In this document: piece after piece, positions 1 through 9,305 of the stretch
How the letters are laid out: every line of letters starts with the position of its first letter
Numbering within the stretch: position 1 is the first letter of the stretch
Assembly (NCBI RefSeq): GCF_035978755.1
Contig: NZ_CP108414.1
Span: forward strand, 7,936,001 to 8,000,000
Direction: 5' to 3'
DNA: 64,000 nucleotides
Source: Streptomyces sp. NBC_01298
GTDB lineage: Bacteria > Actinomycetota > Actinomycetes > Streptomycetales > Streptomycetaceae
Made by a program: the position numbers and the translations under genes
Notes under the pieces: model-generated
What the model saw: only the letters and a program-made list of their open reading frames with translations
What the model was told of the DNA's origin: nothing
Database searches by the model: none

Positions 1-634
1 TCTCGTAGACCTCGCAGCCCAGCGCCTCCAGGCCCGAGCCGTCGCCGGTCACGGCGATGCCCGCGCCCGTGGCGTGGTGGATCCGGCAGCGCTCCAGCCG
101 GGGGCGGCCGCCTCCGCGCACGGAGACGCCGGTCTGGCCGGCGGCCACCACCTCGCAGTCGGCGAACACCCCGCCGCCGCCGTCCAGTACGGCGATGCCG
201 GTTCCGGCGGAGTTCTCCACCGTGCAGCGCCGGACCAGTGGCCGCGCACCGCTCCCGCGGACCTCGATGCCGGCCGCCGAGCGGGTGCTCACCCGCAGGT
301 CGGTGAGCTCCGGGGAGCCGTCCTCGATGAGGAGCGCGGGCGCCGTGGGGTCCTGGCCCTCCAGATGGAGGTCCTGGATGACGGCCGAGGCGCGGACGGT
401 CAGCGCCACCCCGTCGAGCGGTGCGATCCGCACCGAACCCAGCGAGCCCTCCGGGCCGCGCAGGGTCACGGCGTGGTGCAGCACCAGATTCTCCCGGTAG
501 GTGCCGGGCGCGATGGACAGGACGTCGCCGTCGCCCGCCGCGGCCAGCGCGGCGGTCAGCGTCGGATAATCACCGGAGCGGCGACGCCACCGCGAAGAAC
601 CGCCGTGCGTCACCTGGACCGTGCCCTGAGCCAT
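1..634 (-). CDS. Right-handed beta-helix repeat protein, N-terminal part (runs off the window edge)
   Basis: The gene starts at the ATG at 634 and runs leftward off the window, so only about 211 residues are seen. They begin MAQGTVQVTHGG and then form imperfect repeats of roughly 23 residues rich in Gly, Val and polar turns (for example GIEVRGSGARPLVRRCTVEN, then GVSVRGGGRPRLERCRIHHA), the pattern of a right-handed parallel beta-helix (NosD/CASH-like). No signal peptide is visible. In streptomycetes, proteins with this N-terminus are usually long and end in a CbxX/CfxQ-type AAA+ ATPase domain; that part is outside the window and is expected rather than seen. Its substrate is unknown. Confidence 0.8.
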   Translation of the reverse strand, partial: MAQGTVQVTHGGSSRWRRRSGDYPTLTAALAAAGDGDVLSIAPGTYRENLVLHHAVTLRGPEGSLGSVRIAPLDGVALTVRASAVIQDLHLEGQDPTAPALLIEDGSPELTDLRVSTRSAAGIEVRGSGARPLVRRCTVENSAGTGIAVLDGGGGVFADCEVVAAGQTGVSVRGGGRPRLERCRIHHATGAGIAVTGDGSGLEALGCEVYE

Positions 635-770
635 GGTGCTGTCGTGCCCCCACCCTCGTGTTCCGTGTGTCCGGTTCCGTGTGCCCGGCTGCTGGTCGTG
701 TCCGGCCGCTGGTCGGAGCAGCCGCTCCGGCGCTCCACCGTAGCGCGCGCGGAGCCGGTGAGTTGCCAGG

Positions 771-1370
771 TCAGTTGCCCGCGTCCGCCCGGCCCCAGTC
801 AGGTCCCGCCGCGGCCCACGCGCGGTCCAGGCGGATGTACCGCCGATGCATGAGCCTTCGTACGACCAGACGGCGAAGCGTCTCCACGAGCGCGGCGATG
901 CCCAGGGCCGCGGCGAGCCCGGCCGTGCCCGCGTGGAAACTGGCGGAGGAGGGATCCAGGGGCTGCCCGACGAGCCGGCCGTGCGTATCGGTCCATATCC
1001 GGAACCGGTCGCCGGGATGCGGCGGTTCCTCCGCGGCCGGTACCGTGCCCTGGTGGTTGCTGCCGTCGGGCGCCGTCCACGAGGCGACGATCTGCGTACG
1101 CTGCGGGGCCTGGCGCTGCGCCGCCGGTTCGGTGGCCGCGCCGAGGAGCGGATCCGGTGTCGGCCGGACCACCACCGCCGGTACGAGATGGCGCTCCTGG
1201 CGCTGTTCGCGCACGGCTCGCTGCAGGGTGCCGTCCACCCTCAGGCCGGCCGCGCAGCCGATGGCCGGGGCCACCAACAGGACGCACACCAGCGCCGCGA
1301 AGGCCACCCATGCCTCGAATAGATCCGTCTGGCGGCGCAGCGGATTGCGCCGCCAGCGCCACACTCCCAT
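771..1370 (-). CDS. Rv1733c-like two-helix membrane protein
   Basis: A 199-residue protein beginning MGVWRWRRNPLRRQTDLFEA. The N-terminal Arg-rich RRNPLRR motif followed by a hydrophobic helix (about residues 20-43), a soluble middle of roughly 100 residues with an SWTAPDGSNHQGTV-like stretch, and a second hydrophobic segment (about 150-170) match the actinobacterial Rv1733c family. The middle domain would lie outside the membrane with both termini in the cytoplasm. Function is unknown for the family. The ATG at 1370 is chosen because it places the basic patch just before the first helix. It is transcribed away from the MOSC gene's 3' end after a 254-bp gap, so it probably has its own promoter. 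Confidence 0.72.
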   Translation of the reverse strand: MGVWRWRRNPLRRQTDLFEAWVAFAALVCVLLVAPAIGCAAGLRVDGTLQRAVREQRQERHLVPAVVVRPTPDPLLGAATEPAAQRQAPQRTQIVASWTAPDGSNHQGTVPAAEEPPHPGDRFRIWTDTHGRLVGQPLDPSSASFHAGTAGLAAALGIAALVETLRRLVVRRLMHRRYIRLDRAWAAAGPDWGRADAGN

Positions 1371-1624
1371 TGCTGTCCGCACGGTCCGGCTCCCCCTACT
1401 TGTGCCAGTCTGCGCCTGCCTGCCGTCCCAGCCTCCCGCATGCCCCGGCCACCCGCATTCCGGGACGCGCGAGACGTGTGTCACCCGATCCGGTACGCAC
1501 GTCCCGAACGTTCCAACGGGCAGGCAGTGGCGGTTGGTTCCAGGGTGGCGCGAGAGCCCCTCGAAGGTGTCATTCCGGGTGGTCTCACCGGCCCTCTGGC
1601 GGCTCATCGGTCCCTCGCGCGCCC

Positions 1625-2449
1625 TCACGCCAGGACGCGTACCTCGTCGCCGACCCGCAGGGTCCCCAGCCGCACCGGCACCAGCAGCCGCCCGAAGGCC
1701 AGCGACTTCCCGATCCGCCGGTGCCTGGCCAGGGTCTGGAGGGGCTCCTTGCCCCGGAGCGCCGTCGTCTGGTCGGTGGTCGTCACGACGCAGCGCCCGC
1801 ACTCGCGCGCCCCGCGGAAGACGGCGTCGCCGATCGCGACGCGCTCCCAGCCGTCCTCGGCCCACGCCTCGGCTCCGGACACCACCACGTTCGGGCGGAA
1901 CCGGTTCATCGGGAGCGGACCCTCGTCCGGATGGCCGCCCCGGGCGATCAGCGCGTTGAGGGCGTCCAGCGAGGCGAGGGTGGTGATCAGCAGCGGATAG
2001 CCGTCGGCGAGGCTCACGGTTTCGCCGGGCAGCGCGTACTGGGGATCGACCGGCCGGCGGACCGCCGGGTCGTCCAGGTGGACCAGGTGGGCCGGAACGC
2101 CCAGGTACGCGGTGAACCAGTCGGCGGCGGACCGCGCCGCCTCGACGGTCTCGATCTTCTTGCCGAAGAGCATCACCGGCTCCAGCGGACCCCGCCCCGG
2201 GACCTCCACCGTCAGATCCGGCATGCCCGGCGCCGAGACCTCGAACCCGCCGCCCCCCAGCGGGCGGGCCCGTGCCAAGGCCAGCCTCGGCTGCTGGCGT
2301 TGGGTGATGACCGCGCCCTCCGCGTCCACCACCGCCCAACGGCGGTCACCGGACAGACCCCAGGGCTCCACGGCCACCTCATCGGGTGCCGTCCCCGCCA
2401 CCGATTTGACGGGATGGACGTGGAGCGCCTGGACACGCAGTTTCACCAT
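1625..2449 (-). CDS. MOSC domain-containing protein (mARC/YcbX-like)
   Basis: A 274-residue protein with an N-terminal MOSC beta-barrel (HPVKS at 12-16, then GDRRW-like) and a C-terminal MOSC domain. Two cysteines in an ECGRC motif near residues 217-220 lie where the molybdenum-cofactor-binding cysteine of mARC/YcbX enzymes is found; NRFRPNVVV just before is also typical. Known relatives carry Moco and reduce N-hydroxylated compounds using electrons from a ferredoxin-type partner. No ferredoxin domain is fused here, so a separate donor would be needed. The ATG at 2449 is preferred over a TTG two codons upstream. The substrate is not known. Confidence 0.85.
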   Translation of the reverse strand: MVKLRVQALHVHPVKSVAGTAPDEVAVEPWGLSGDRRWAVVDAEGAVITQRQQPRLALARARPLGGGGFEVSAPGMPDLTVEVPGRGPLEPVMLFGKKIETVEAARSAADWFTAYLGVPAHLVHLDDPAVRRPVDPQYALPGETVSLADGYPLLITTLASLDALNALIARGGHPDEGPLPMNRFRPNVVVSGAEAWAEDGWERVAIGDAVFRGARECGRCVVTTTDQTTALRGKEPLQTLARHRRIGKSLAFGRLLVPVRLGTLRVGDEVRVLA

Positions 2450-2521
2450 GGGCAAATAGTGCCAGCCTCCCTCACGGACTCCGCGGCGACCTCGTCGCGG
2501 GGGGCCGGCCCGGCGCGGCGG

Positions 2522-3115
2522 TCAGTAACCGCGCCCCTGCGGCTGGTACGGACGACCGTACGGGTCCTCGAACGAGGCGGCCGGTACGGGCGCGGGCTGC
2601 GCCTGCATCGGACGTGGCGCGGCCGGGCGCATCGCCTCGTACCCGGTGCCCGTGGCGACCGGGCGGGGCTGCTGCGGCTGGGGCTGCGGAACGTACCCCG
2701 TGCGGGCCGCGAACGGCTGCGGCTGCTGCGGCACGTACGGCACCGGCGCCTGCTGGAGCGGCATCGGCATCGACATGGGCTGCGGCATGGGCGGCATCTG
2801 CTGCATCTGTTGCATGTGCGGCATCTGCTGGGGCGCGGCCTGCTGCTGGTACGGGTACCCGTACGCAGGGGCCTGCTGCTGTTGCGGCCGGGCCGGCGGC
2901 AGTGCCGCCGGGAGGGCGGGGAGCGCGGACGCGAGGGCCGGGAGGTACCCACCGCTCGAGTAGCCGGAGCTCGGGGAGTCGTAGGCGGCGGGGACCCGGA
3001 TCGGGGCGATCTGCGGGGTCCCGCGTTCGGCGACGAGGGAGTCGTAGATAGGGGTGTCCGGGAAGGAGGGCGCGGAGTAGTAACCGCCGCCATAAGTGGA
3101 GCGGGGGGAGGTCAT
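2522..3115 (-). CDS. DUF6643 family protein, Pro/Gln/Met-rich
   Basis: A 197-residue protein. The first 45 residues (starting MTSPRSTYGGGYYSAPSFPD) look like the conserved part of the Streptomyces DUF6643 family; the rest is low complexity, rich in Pro, Gln, Met and Tyr (repeated MQQMQQM, PQQPQP, PMPM stretches). No membrane segment or signal peptide is evident. The function is unknown. The composition suggests a disordered protein. It is followed by the MOSC gene on the same strand after about 70 bp. Confidence 0.75.
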   Translation of the reverse strand: MTSPRSTYGGGYYSAPSFPDTPIYDSLVAERGTPQIAPIRVPAAYDSPSSGYSSGGYLPALASALPALPAALPPARPQQQQAPAYGYPYQQQAAPQQMPHMQQMQQMPPMPQPMSMPMPLQQAPVPYVPQQPQPFAARTGYVPQPQPQQPRPVATGTGYEAMRPAAPRPMQAQPAPVPAASFEDPYGRPYQPQGRGY

Positions 3116-3171
3116 GGACCTAAGTTAAGCCCACGACTTCACCGGGTCCATAGCGAGGTTCCGTCAACACC

Positions 3172-3201
3172 GCCCTGACCTGCATATTCGCAGGTCAGGG
3201 C
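3172..3201 (-). terminator. 12-bp perfect hairpin behind the glycosyltransferase gene
   Basis: Arms at 3172-3183 and 3190-3201 are perfectly complementary (GCCCTGACCTGC and its reverse complement) with a 6-nt A/T-rich loop. It lies between the end of the glycosyltransferase gene (3373) and the start of the DUF6643 gene (3115), both leftward. It could terminate the former or be a 5' element of the latter. No clear U-run follows, as is common in streptomycetes. Confidence 0.6.
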
Positions 3202-3372
3202 CACAGCTTTCACTTCTTGTTCACGTGCACGATTTGGCCACTTCCGCCCCGTCTTGCTCCTACTCGTACTGACCGGTTGGGTGTTGCACCGATGGTGCGC
3301 CGACCTCGCGCTGACGAAGCGTCACAACCCCGTGACCTCGAAGGACGTGAAGTTGAAGGGTGGGGTCCGGTT

Positions 3373-4653
3373 TCAGGCATCACTGGGGCGGGCATAGGTA
3401 CGGCCCTTCCACGCCGCTCCGCGTCCGCGGTAGTGCTGCACGGCCGAGTCGACGGTCATCAGGAGGTAGAGCAGCGCGGTGACCGGGAGGAGCGGCGCGA
3501 GGACCGCCGGCTGGCGGTAGTAGCGCAGCATCGGCAGGTAGGTCCCGGCCATCAGCAGCCAGGCCAGACCGCCGGCCCAGGCGACGGCGGGCCGGCCGGC
3601 GGCGAGGCCGGCGAGGAGCGCGGCCGGCGGCACCAGGTAGACCAGGACGAGCCCGGCCACCGTCCCGGCCAGGAGGAGGGGCTGGTGGCGCAGTTGCGCG
3701 TAGGCGCTGCGCGAGACCATCCGCCACAGGTCCGCGAGGGAGCTGTACGGGCGCACGCTGTCCACCCGCTCCGCGAGGCCGAGCCAGATCCGCCCGCCGG
3801 TGCGCCGGACCGCCCGGGCGAGCGAGACGTCGTCGATGACGGCCTGGCGGATCGACTCCGGGATCCCGGCCCGCACGGCGGCCTCGGTGCGCAGCAGGAC
3901 GCACCCTCCGGCGGCTGCCGCGGTGCGGGAGGCGGGGCGGTTGATCCAGCGGAAGGGGTAGAGCTGGGCGAAGAAGTACACGAAGGCCGGCACGATCAGC
4001 CGCTCCCAGACGCTGACGGCGCGCAGCCGGGCCATCTGCGAGACCAGATCGAGGTCGGCGGAGGTCGCGGCGGCGACGAGCTCGCGCAGGCTGTCGGGTT
4101 CGTGGGCGATGTCGGCGTCGGTGAGGAGCAGGTACTCGGGGCCGGGGCCGGGGCCGGGGCTGGGGTGGGGGTCGGGGCCCGGGCTGGAACCCGGGCGCGA
4201 ATCCGGGCCGGGACCCGGGCGGGCGGCCGGACCCGGGCCGGTGGCCGGGCCCGGGCGGGCGCCGGAGCGGGCGTGTGCGATGCCGTGCCGGAGGGCCCAG
4301 AGCTTGCCGGTCCAGCCGGCGCCGGGCTCGCCGGGGGAGAGGACCGTCAGGGGCAGCCCGGCGTGCGCGTCGGCGAGCCGCCGGGCGAGCTCGCCCGTGC
4401 CGTCCGTACTGCCGTCGTCGACCAGGATGACCTCGGCTGCGCCGGGATAGTCCTGCGCGAGGAGCGAGGGCAGGCTGTACGGCAGCACCTCGGCCTCGTC
4501 CCTGGCCGGGACCACGATCGCGACGGACGGCCAGCGGGCGGGGGCGTGCCGGGGAGGCAGGCGCGTATCGGTCCGCCAGAACATGCCTTGGCCGAGGGTG
4601 AGCCAGAGCCAGACGGCGAGCGAGGCGCACGCGGCGACGAGGAGATAACCCAT
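3373..4653 (-). CDS. Family 2 glycosyltransferase, HpnB-like
   Basis: A 426-residue membrane glycosyltransferase. One N-terminal hydrophobic helix (about 2-22) precedes a GT2 domain: VPARDEA at 48-54, DDGSTDGT at 79-86, GKLWALRHG at 116-124, the metal-binding TDADI at 178-182, and VIDDV at 272-276. The C-terminal 100 residues are hydrophobic (about 327-402). The layout matches hopene-associated glycosyltransferase HpnB, but no hopanoid genes are nearby, so the acceptor is unknown. Unusually, a 42-residue Gly/Pro/Ser/Arg-rich insert (131-172) separates GKLWALRHG from the catalytic DAD motif. The ATG at 4653 is chosen because upstream in-frame sequence looks non-coding. Confidence 0.82.
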   Translation of the reverse strand: MGYLLVAACASLAVWLWLTLGQGMFWRTDTRLPPRHAPARWPSVAIVVPARDEAEVLPYSLPSLLAQDYPGAAEVILVDDGSTDGTGELARRLADAHAGLPLTVLSPGEPGAGWTGKLWALRHGIAHARSGARPGPATGPGPAARPGPGPDSRPGSSPGPDPHPSPGPGPGPEYLLLTDADIAHEPDSLRELVAAATSADLDLVSQMARLRAVSVWERLIVPAFVYFFAQLYPFRWINRPASRTAAAAGGCVLLRTEAAVRAGIPESIRQAVIDDVSLARAVRRTGGRIWLGLAERVDSVRPYSSLADLWRMVSRSAYAQLRHQPLLLAGTVAGLVLVYLVPPAALLAGLAAGRPAVAWAGGLAWLLMAGTYLPMLRYYRQPAVLAPLLPVTALLYLLMTVDSAVQHYRGRGAAWKGRTYARPSDA

Positions 4654-4785
4654 CCCGGCAGTGTGCCGCGAGCACGGCCGCGGGGACCGGCGGGACACCG
4701 GGGTCCGGCGGCCGGGTCCTGCGTGCGCGGGGGTGGTGGGCCTGTTGCCTGGGGTGGGGGTGGGGGGATCGATTAAGGTGACCAA

Positions 4786-5604
4786 GTGAAGATCGCCCTC
4801 ATGGACTCCGGTATCGGCCTCCTCGCGGCGGCCGCCGCGATGCGGCGGCTGCGGCCGGACGCGGACCTGGTGCTGTCCTGTGACCCCGACGGGATGCCCT
4901 GGGGTCCGAGGACCCCGCAGGACCTCACCGGGCGGGCCCTCGACGTCGCGCGGGCCGCCGCCTCGCACCGGCCGGACGCGCTGATCGTCGCCTGCAACAC
5001 CGCTTCCGTACACGCCCTGCCCGCGCTGCGCTCCGCACTGGAGCCCGCGATCCCGGTCATCGGGACCGTACCGGCGATCAAGCCCGCCGCGGCCGCCGGA
5101 GGGCGCGTGGCCATCTGGGCCACCCCCGCCACCACCGGCAGCCCCTACCAGCGCGGCCTGATCCGTGACTTCGCCGACGGCGCGCGCGTCACCGAGGTGC
5201 CCTGCCCGGGGCTGGCCGACGCCGTCGAGACCGGCGACGAGGCCGCCGTCGTACGGGCCGTCGCCGCGGCCGCCGCGCTGACCCCGCCCGACGTCACCGA
5301 CGTGGTGCTCGGCTGCACCCACTACGAGCTGGTCGAGGCCCCCATCCGGGCCGCGCTCGACCGGCGCACCGGCGGCGGCGCGTACGTCTTCCACGGCTCC
5401 GCCGAGCCCGTCGCCGTCCAGGCCCTGCGCCGGCTCGGAGCCCGCCCGGAGCCCGGCCTGCCGGCCACCGGCAGCCTGACCGTCCTGCTCAGCGGCCGCC
5501 CCGGCGGGCTGCCGCAGCCGGCCCTCGGGTACGCCGAAGGCCGTCTGCTGGCCGGGCGGAGCACCGGCGTCGGGGAAGTCGTCGGGGGACCCGTCACCGG
5601 GTGA
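4786..5604 (+). CDS. Glutamate/aspartate racemase family protein (MurI-like)
   Basis: A 272-residue protein starting at GTG 4786, with AAGGTG just upstream as ribosome-binding site. It carries the racemase landmarks: MDSGIG at 6-11 (D7, S8), the first cysteine in ACNTAS (C70) and the second in GCTHYE (C177). MurI makes D-glutamate for peptidoglycan from L-glutamate without a cofactor. The usual N-terminal DSGVGG motif is altered to DSGIGL and the protein drifts at its C-terminus, so it may be a second, specialised racemase rather than the essential one. It is divergent from the glycosyltransferase gene. Confidence 0.8.
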   Translation: MKIALMDSGIGLLAAAAAMRRLRPDADLVLSCDPDGMPWGPRTPQDLTGRALDVARAAASHRPDALIVACNTASVHALPALRSALEPAIPVIGTVPAIKPAAAAGGRVAIWATPATTGSPYQRGLIRDFADGARVTEVPCPGLADAVETGDEAAVVRAVAAAAALTPPDVTDVVLGCTHYELVEAPIRAALDRRTGGGAYVFHGSAEPVAVQALRRLGARPEPGLPATGSLTVLLSGRPGGLPQPALGYAEGRLLAGRSTGVGEVVGGPVTG

Positions 5605-5652
5605 CCCGCCACCGGGTGACCGACCTCCGAGGGATCGGGCGTCGCAGCGCCC

Positions 5653-5672
5653 GTGCGGGAGCCGTCCCGCAC
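5653..5672. terminator. Hairpin between convergent racemase and GlxA-type regulator genes
   Basis: Perfect 8-bp arms (GTGCGGGA at 5653-5660, its complement at 5665-5672) with a 4-nt loop in the 93-bp gap between two convergent genes. It could act in both directions. A direct repeat of CACCGGGTGACC lies just upstream at the end of the racemase gene. Confidence 0.6.
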
Positions 5673-5697
5673 CCAGGTGGGCCGGGAGGCGCGGAGG

Positions 5698-6636
5698 TCA
5701 GCTGAACGCGCGGCGGTAAGCGTGGGGGCTGACCCCGGTGGTGCGTTTGAAGCGGTCGCGGAAGGCGGTGGGCGAGCCGAAGCCGACCTGGGCGCCGATG
5801 CGTTCGACGGAATGCCGCGTGGTCTCCAGGAGGTGCTGCGCCTGGCGGATGCGGGCGCGGTGCAGCCACTGGAGCGGAGTGGTCCCGGTCTGTTCGCGGA
5901 AGCGGCGGATCAGGGTCCGCGTGCTGGTTCCGGCGCGGGCGGCGATGTCGGCGAGCGTGAGGTCGGAGGCCAGGTTCTCCTGCAGCCAGGCCAGCAGGGG
6001 TTCCAGCACGGAACCCCTGGGGGTGGGCGCGTGGTCGTGCACGATGAACTGCGCCTGCCCGCCCTCCCGCTCCAGGGGCATGACGGACAACCGGGCCGTG
6101 TCGGCGGCGACCGCCGAGCCGTAGTCCTTGCGGATCATGTGCAGGCACAGGTCCAGGCCCGCGGCGGCGCCGGCCGAGGTGAGGATCCGGCCGTTGTCGA
6201 CGTACAGGACGTCCGGGTCGACCTCGATCTCCGGATAGGTGGCGGCGAGGAGGTCGGCCGCCATCCAATGGGTCGTCGCCCGCAGGCCGTTCAGGAGCCC
6301 GGTGGCGGCCAGCGGGAACGTGCCCGAGCAGATCGAGGCGATGCGCGTGCCCCGCGCGGCCGCCGCCAGCAGCGCGGCCCGGACGGCGGGAGGGAGCGGG
6401 GCCGTGGGGACGTCGGTACCGGGCACGATGATCGTGTCCGCGCCCTGGAGCCCCTCCAGTCCCCACGGCGCGCGCAGGGCGAAGGAACCCGCGTCGACCT
6501 CCGGCCGCTCCGCGCACACCCGGATCTGGTAGCCCGGGCGGCCGTCCGGCAGGCGGGTACGGGTGAAGACCTCGATCGGGGTGGACAGATCGAAGGGGAT
6601 CACCCGGTCCAGGGCGAGGACGGCGACGGTGTGCAT
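5698..6636 (-). CDS. GlxA family transcriptional regulator (DJ-1/PfpI plus AraC helix-turn-helix)
   Basis: A 312-residue protein: an N-terminal DJ-1/PfpI-like domain (about 1-170) with a cysteine at the nucleophile elbow (SICSG, C103), then an AraC-type DNA-binding domain (about 210-312) with two helix-turn-helix units, ending in the typical GFGSPTAFRDRFKRTTGVSP signature. Such proteins usually sense small molecules through the first domain. It is divergent from a gene encoding a stand-alone DJ-1/PfpI protein across a 207-bp gap, which is the obvious candidate target. The start ATG at 6636 gives a standard family N-terminus. Confidence 0.9.
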   Translation of the reverse strand: MHTVAVLALDRVIPFDLSTPIEVFTRTRLPDGRPGYQIRVCAERPEVDAGSFALRAPWGLEGLQGADTIIVPGTDVPTAPLPPAVRAALLAAAARGTRIASICSGTFPLAATGLLNGLRATTHWMAADLLAATYPEIEVDPDVLYVDNGRILTSAGAAAGLDLCLHMIRKDYGSAVAADTARLSVMPLEREGGQAQFIVHDHAPTPRGSVLEPLLAWLQENLASDLTLADIAARAGTSTRTLIRRFREQTGTTPLQWLHRARIRQAQHLLETTRHSVERIGAQVGFGSPTAFRDRFKRTTGVSPHAYRRAFS

Positions 6637-6843
6637 GGCCAGAACATACCCGGGAACTGGTCTCGATGAGCGGCCGTAGAAGCCTCCGAACGCATCTTTG
6701 GGCAGGTCGGAGGAGGTTTACAGGGTGATGGCGTTATCCCGTTGGAAGGTGTCGTTAATGCCACTGGGACGGTGGCCGCGGGACCCATAGCGTCAAGGGC
6801 GAGCCCGGCACGGACCGGACCGCCGCACGCGGAGGAACCCTTC

Positions 6844-7533
6844 ATGCACGCCCAGATCGTCCTGTTCGACGGCTTCGATCCCCTCGATGTCATCGCCCCC
6901 TACGAGGTGCTCCACGCAGGGGGCGCCGCATCCGGCGGCGCGGTGAGCGTGGAGTTGGTCTCCGCCGAAGGACCGCGCGAGGTGGTCAGCGGCACCGGGG
7001 GACTGGTGCTGCGCGCCACGGGCGCTCTGGACCCCGGCCGGGCGGGCCTGGTGCTGGTTCCCGGCGCCTCGGGCCGTGTCGGAGAACCGGGTGAGGTCGC
7101 GGACCTCGAAGCGGGCGAGGGGGCGTGGCGGGAGGAGGAGTTCATCCCCGTCCTGATCGGCCGCACCCTGACCACCGAACTGCCCGCGCTGCTCAAGGCG
7201 GCGATGGCGAATCCGCGGATGACGGTCGCCGCCGTGTGCGGCGGCTCGCTCGTCCTGGCCATGGCCGGCCTGCTGGAGGGCCGCCACGCCACCACCCACC
7301 ACCTGGGCCTGGACATGCTCGACGCCACCGGCGCGCACGCCGTGCGCGCCCGCGTCGTCGACGACGGCGACCTCGTCACCGGCGCCGGTGTCACCTCCGG
7401 ACTCGACCTGGGCCTGTACCTGCTGGAACGCGAGGTGGGTCCGAGGATCGCGCAAGCCGTCGAGGAGCTGTTCGCCCACGAACGCCGAGGCACCGTCTGG
7501 CGCGATCGGGGCCCGGCCCCGGTCGGCTTCTGA
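6844..7533 (+). CDS. DJ-1/PfpI family protein
   Basis: A 229-residue single-domain protein beginning MHAQIVLFDGFDPLDVIAPYE. It has the GlxA-like N-terminus (D-P-L-D in helix 1), the nucleophile-elbow cysteine in AVCGGS (C132), and the ATTHH motif found in the isonitrile hydratase/GlxA branch. Members include hydratases and glyoxalase-like enzymes; the exact reaction cannot be told. The start ATG at 6844 follows GGAGGAACCCTTC. It is divergent from the GlxA-type regulator and is followed by two small genes on the same strand, possibly one transcript. Confidence 0.85.
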   Translation: MHAQIVLFDGFDPLDVIAPYEVLHAGGAASGGAVSVELVSAEGPREVVSGTGGLVLRATGALDPGRAGLVLVPGASGRVGEPGEVADLEAGEGAWREEEFIPVLIGRTLTTELPALLKAAMANPRMTVAAVCGGSLVLAMAGLLEGRHATTHHLGLDMLDATGAHAVRARVVDDGDLVTGAGVTSGLDLGLYLLEREVGPRIAQAVEELFAHERRGTVWRDRGPAPVGF

Positions 7534-7611
7534 CCGAAGCGTCCCTGCCCTTCCCGCCCCCTCCCCACCCGCGTGCCCGCTCGCCCCGCACCCCGAGGAA
7601 AGAACCACAGC

Positions 7612-7769
7612 ATGTCCGTTGAAGGAACCTGGGACCTGACCGTCTCCACACCCATCGGCCGGATCAACGCCGTAGTCGAGCTCCTGCGCCGGGCCGGCCG
7701 CCTGCCGGCGTCCAAGGTCACCGGCCGGCGCCGCGCCACCGGCGTCCGGACGGAAGCGGAGCCGCGCCC

Positions 7770-7773
<4 letters not shown>
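7612..7773 (+). pseudogene. Short remnant of a Streptomyces small-protein family, apparently with its middle deleted
   Basis: A 53-residue ORF starting ATG at 7612 after AGGAAAGAACC. Its first half (MSVEGTWDLTVSTPIGRI) and its last part (AGRLPASKVTGRR) resemble the two ends of a family of about 100-110 residue cytosolic proteins as I remember it, but the middle is missing and the join falls in VELLRR/AGRLP. The frame is kept. The stop overlaps the next gene's GTG (GTGA at 7770-7773), so the two are translationally coupled. It may survive as a coupling leader or be an inactive remnant. The deletion is inferred from memory of the family, not from alignment. Confidence 0.5.
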
Positions 7774-8324
<551 letters not shown>

Positions 8325-8360
8325 CGATCGCCCGACGGTTCCGCACCCGCCGCCCGGGGA

Positions 8361-9305
8361 CTACGCCTCCCGGGCGGCAGCCGCGGCCCCGGCCTCCGCG
8401 AGGCGCCGGGCCAGGTCCCGTAGGCCGGCGGCGTCCAGTACGTGGTCCCCGTAGCCCGGCACGGGGACGTGCAGCGGGGCCGTCCAGGGCTCCGGGACCG
8501 CCGCCGCGCCGTACCGCGCCCCGGCCAGGGTCCCGGTCACCGCCGCCACCGTGTCGGTGTCGCCGCCCAGGTCCACGGCGGCCCGTACGGCGTCCGCGAA
8601 GCCCGAAGTGGTGCGCAGCGCCCACACCGCCGAGCCCAGGCAGGGCCACACCGCCCCGTTGAACTCGGTGGCCAGGTCAGGGTGCCAGTCCGGGGCCAGG
8701 ACCCGTGCGTACCGCTCGCGGTGGTCCGGATGCACCTGCGCCAAGGTCGCGGGGAGCGCGGCGAGGGGGTCCCCGCCGTCCAGGGCCACCCGTACGAGTT
8801 CGTGCAGGACGGCCGTGCCCTCCCACGCGGCCCGGTCCCCGTGGGTGAGCGCGGCGATCCGCCGGGCGGCGGTCATGGTCGCGTCCCGTCCGCGGGGGGC
8901 GAAGTACACCGCCGAGGTCGAGGCGCGCATCAGGGAACCGTTGCCCGCCGCCCGCGCGTTGACCTGGAAGTGCAGTGCGGCGGCCAGGTCCCACGGGTCG
9001 CCGCTCGTCAGCACGATCTCCGTCTGCAGCCCGATGTCCTTGGGGTCCCCCGCCGCCCAGCGCCGGAACCGGGTGAAGACGTCGGGCAGTTCCAGTCCGC
9101 CGCACTCCAGCAGGGATTCGCCGACCAGCACGGCCATCTGCGTATCGTCGGTGGCTTCGCCCGGATCCCAGCCGCCGCCCCCGCGCATCTCCTCGCCGCG
9201 GGTGCTCAACTGCCCGGCGAGCCCGAACTCGTAGGGCGCACCGAGCGCGTCCCCGGCCGCCGAGCCGACCACGGCTCCGACGGCACGGTCTATGCGGCTG
9301 GTCAC
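8361..9305 (-). CDS. ADP-ribosylglycohydrolase family protein
   Basis: A 314-residue protein with the dinuclear-metal signature of the family: SAAGDALGAP near 15-24, ATDDTQM at 51-57 and GGDTDT near 245-250. Enzymes of this DraG-like family remove ADP-ribose from arginine or from small molecules. A GTG at 9305 is taken as start; it overlaps the stop of the upstream TetR gene by four bases (GTGA), so the two are co-translated. No ADP-ribosyltransferase gene is seen near, so the substrate is open. Confidence 0.88.
   Translation of the reverse strand: MTSRIDRAVGAVVGSAAGDALGAPYEFGLAGQLSTRGEEMRGGGGWDPGEATDDTQMAVLVGESLLECGGLELPDVFTRFRRWAAGDPKDIGLQTEIVLTSGDPWDLAAALHFQVNARAAGNGSLMRASTSAVYFAPRGRDATMTAARRIAALTHGDRAAWEGTAVLHELVRVALDGGDPLAALPATLAQVHPDHRERYARVLAPDWHPDLATEFNGAVWPCLGSAVWALRTTSGFADAVRAAVDLGGDTDTVAAVTGTLAGARYGAAAVPEPWTAPLHVPVPGYGDHVLDAAGLRDLARRLAEAGAAAAAREA

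Noticed and set aside
1371..1624. Possible extra gene between the MOSC gene and the Rv1733c-like gene
   Set aside because: The open frame here is only the upstream extension of a neighbouring frame; composition does not look coding.
421..3178. Long plus-strand reading frames of 500 and 673 codons opposite the MOSC and membrane-protein genes
   Set aside because: They are antisense shadows, expected in GC-rich DNA; low-complexity Arg/Pro composition and no family motif.
3373..4653. Hopanoid biosynthesis locus around the HpnB-like glycosyltransferase
   Set aside because: No squalene-hopene cyclase, HpnC/D/E or radical SAM genes are nearby.
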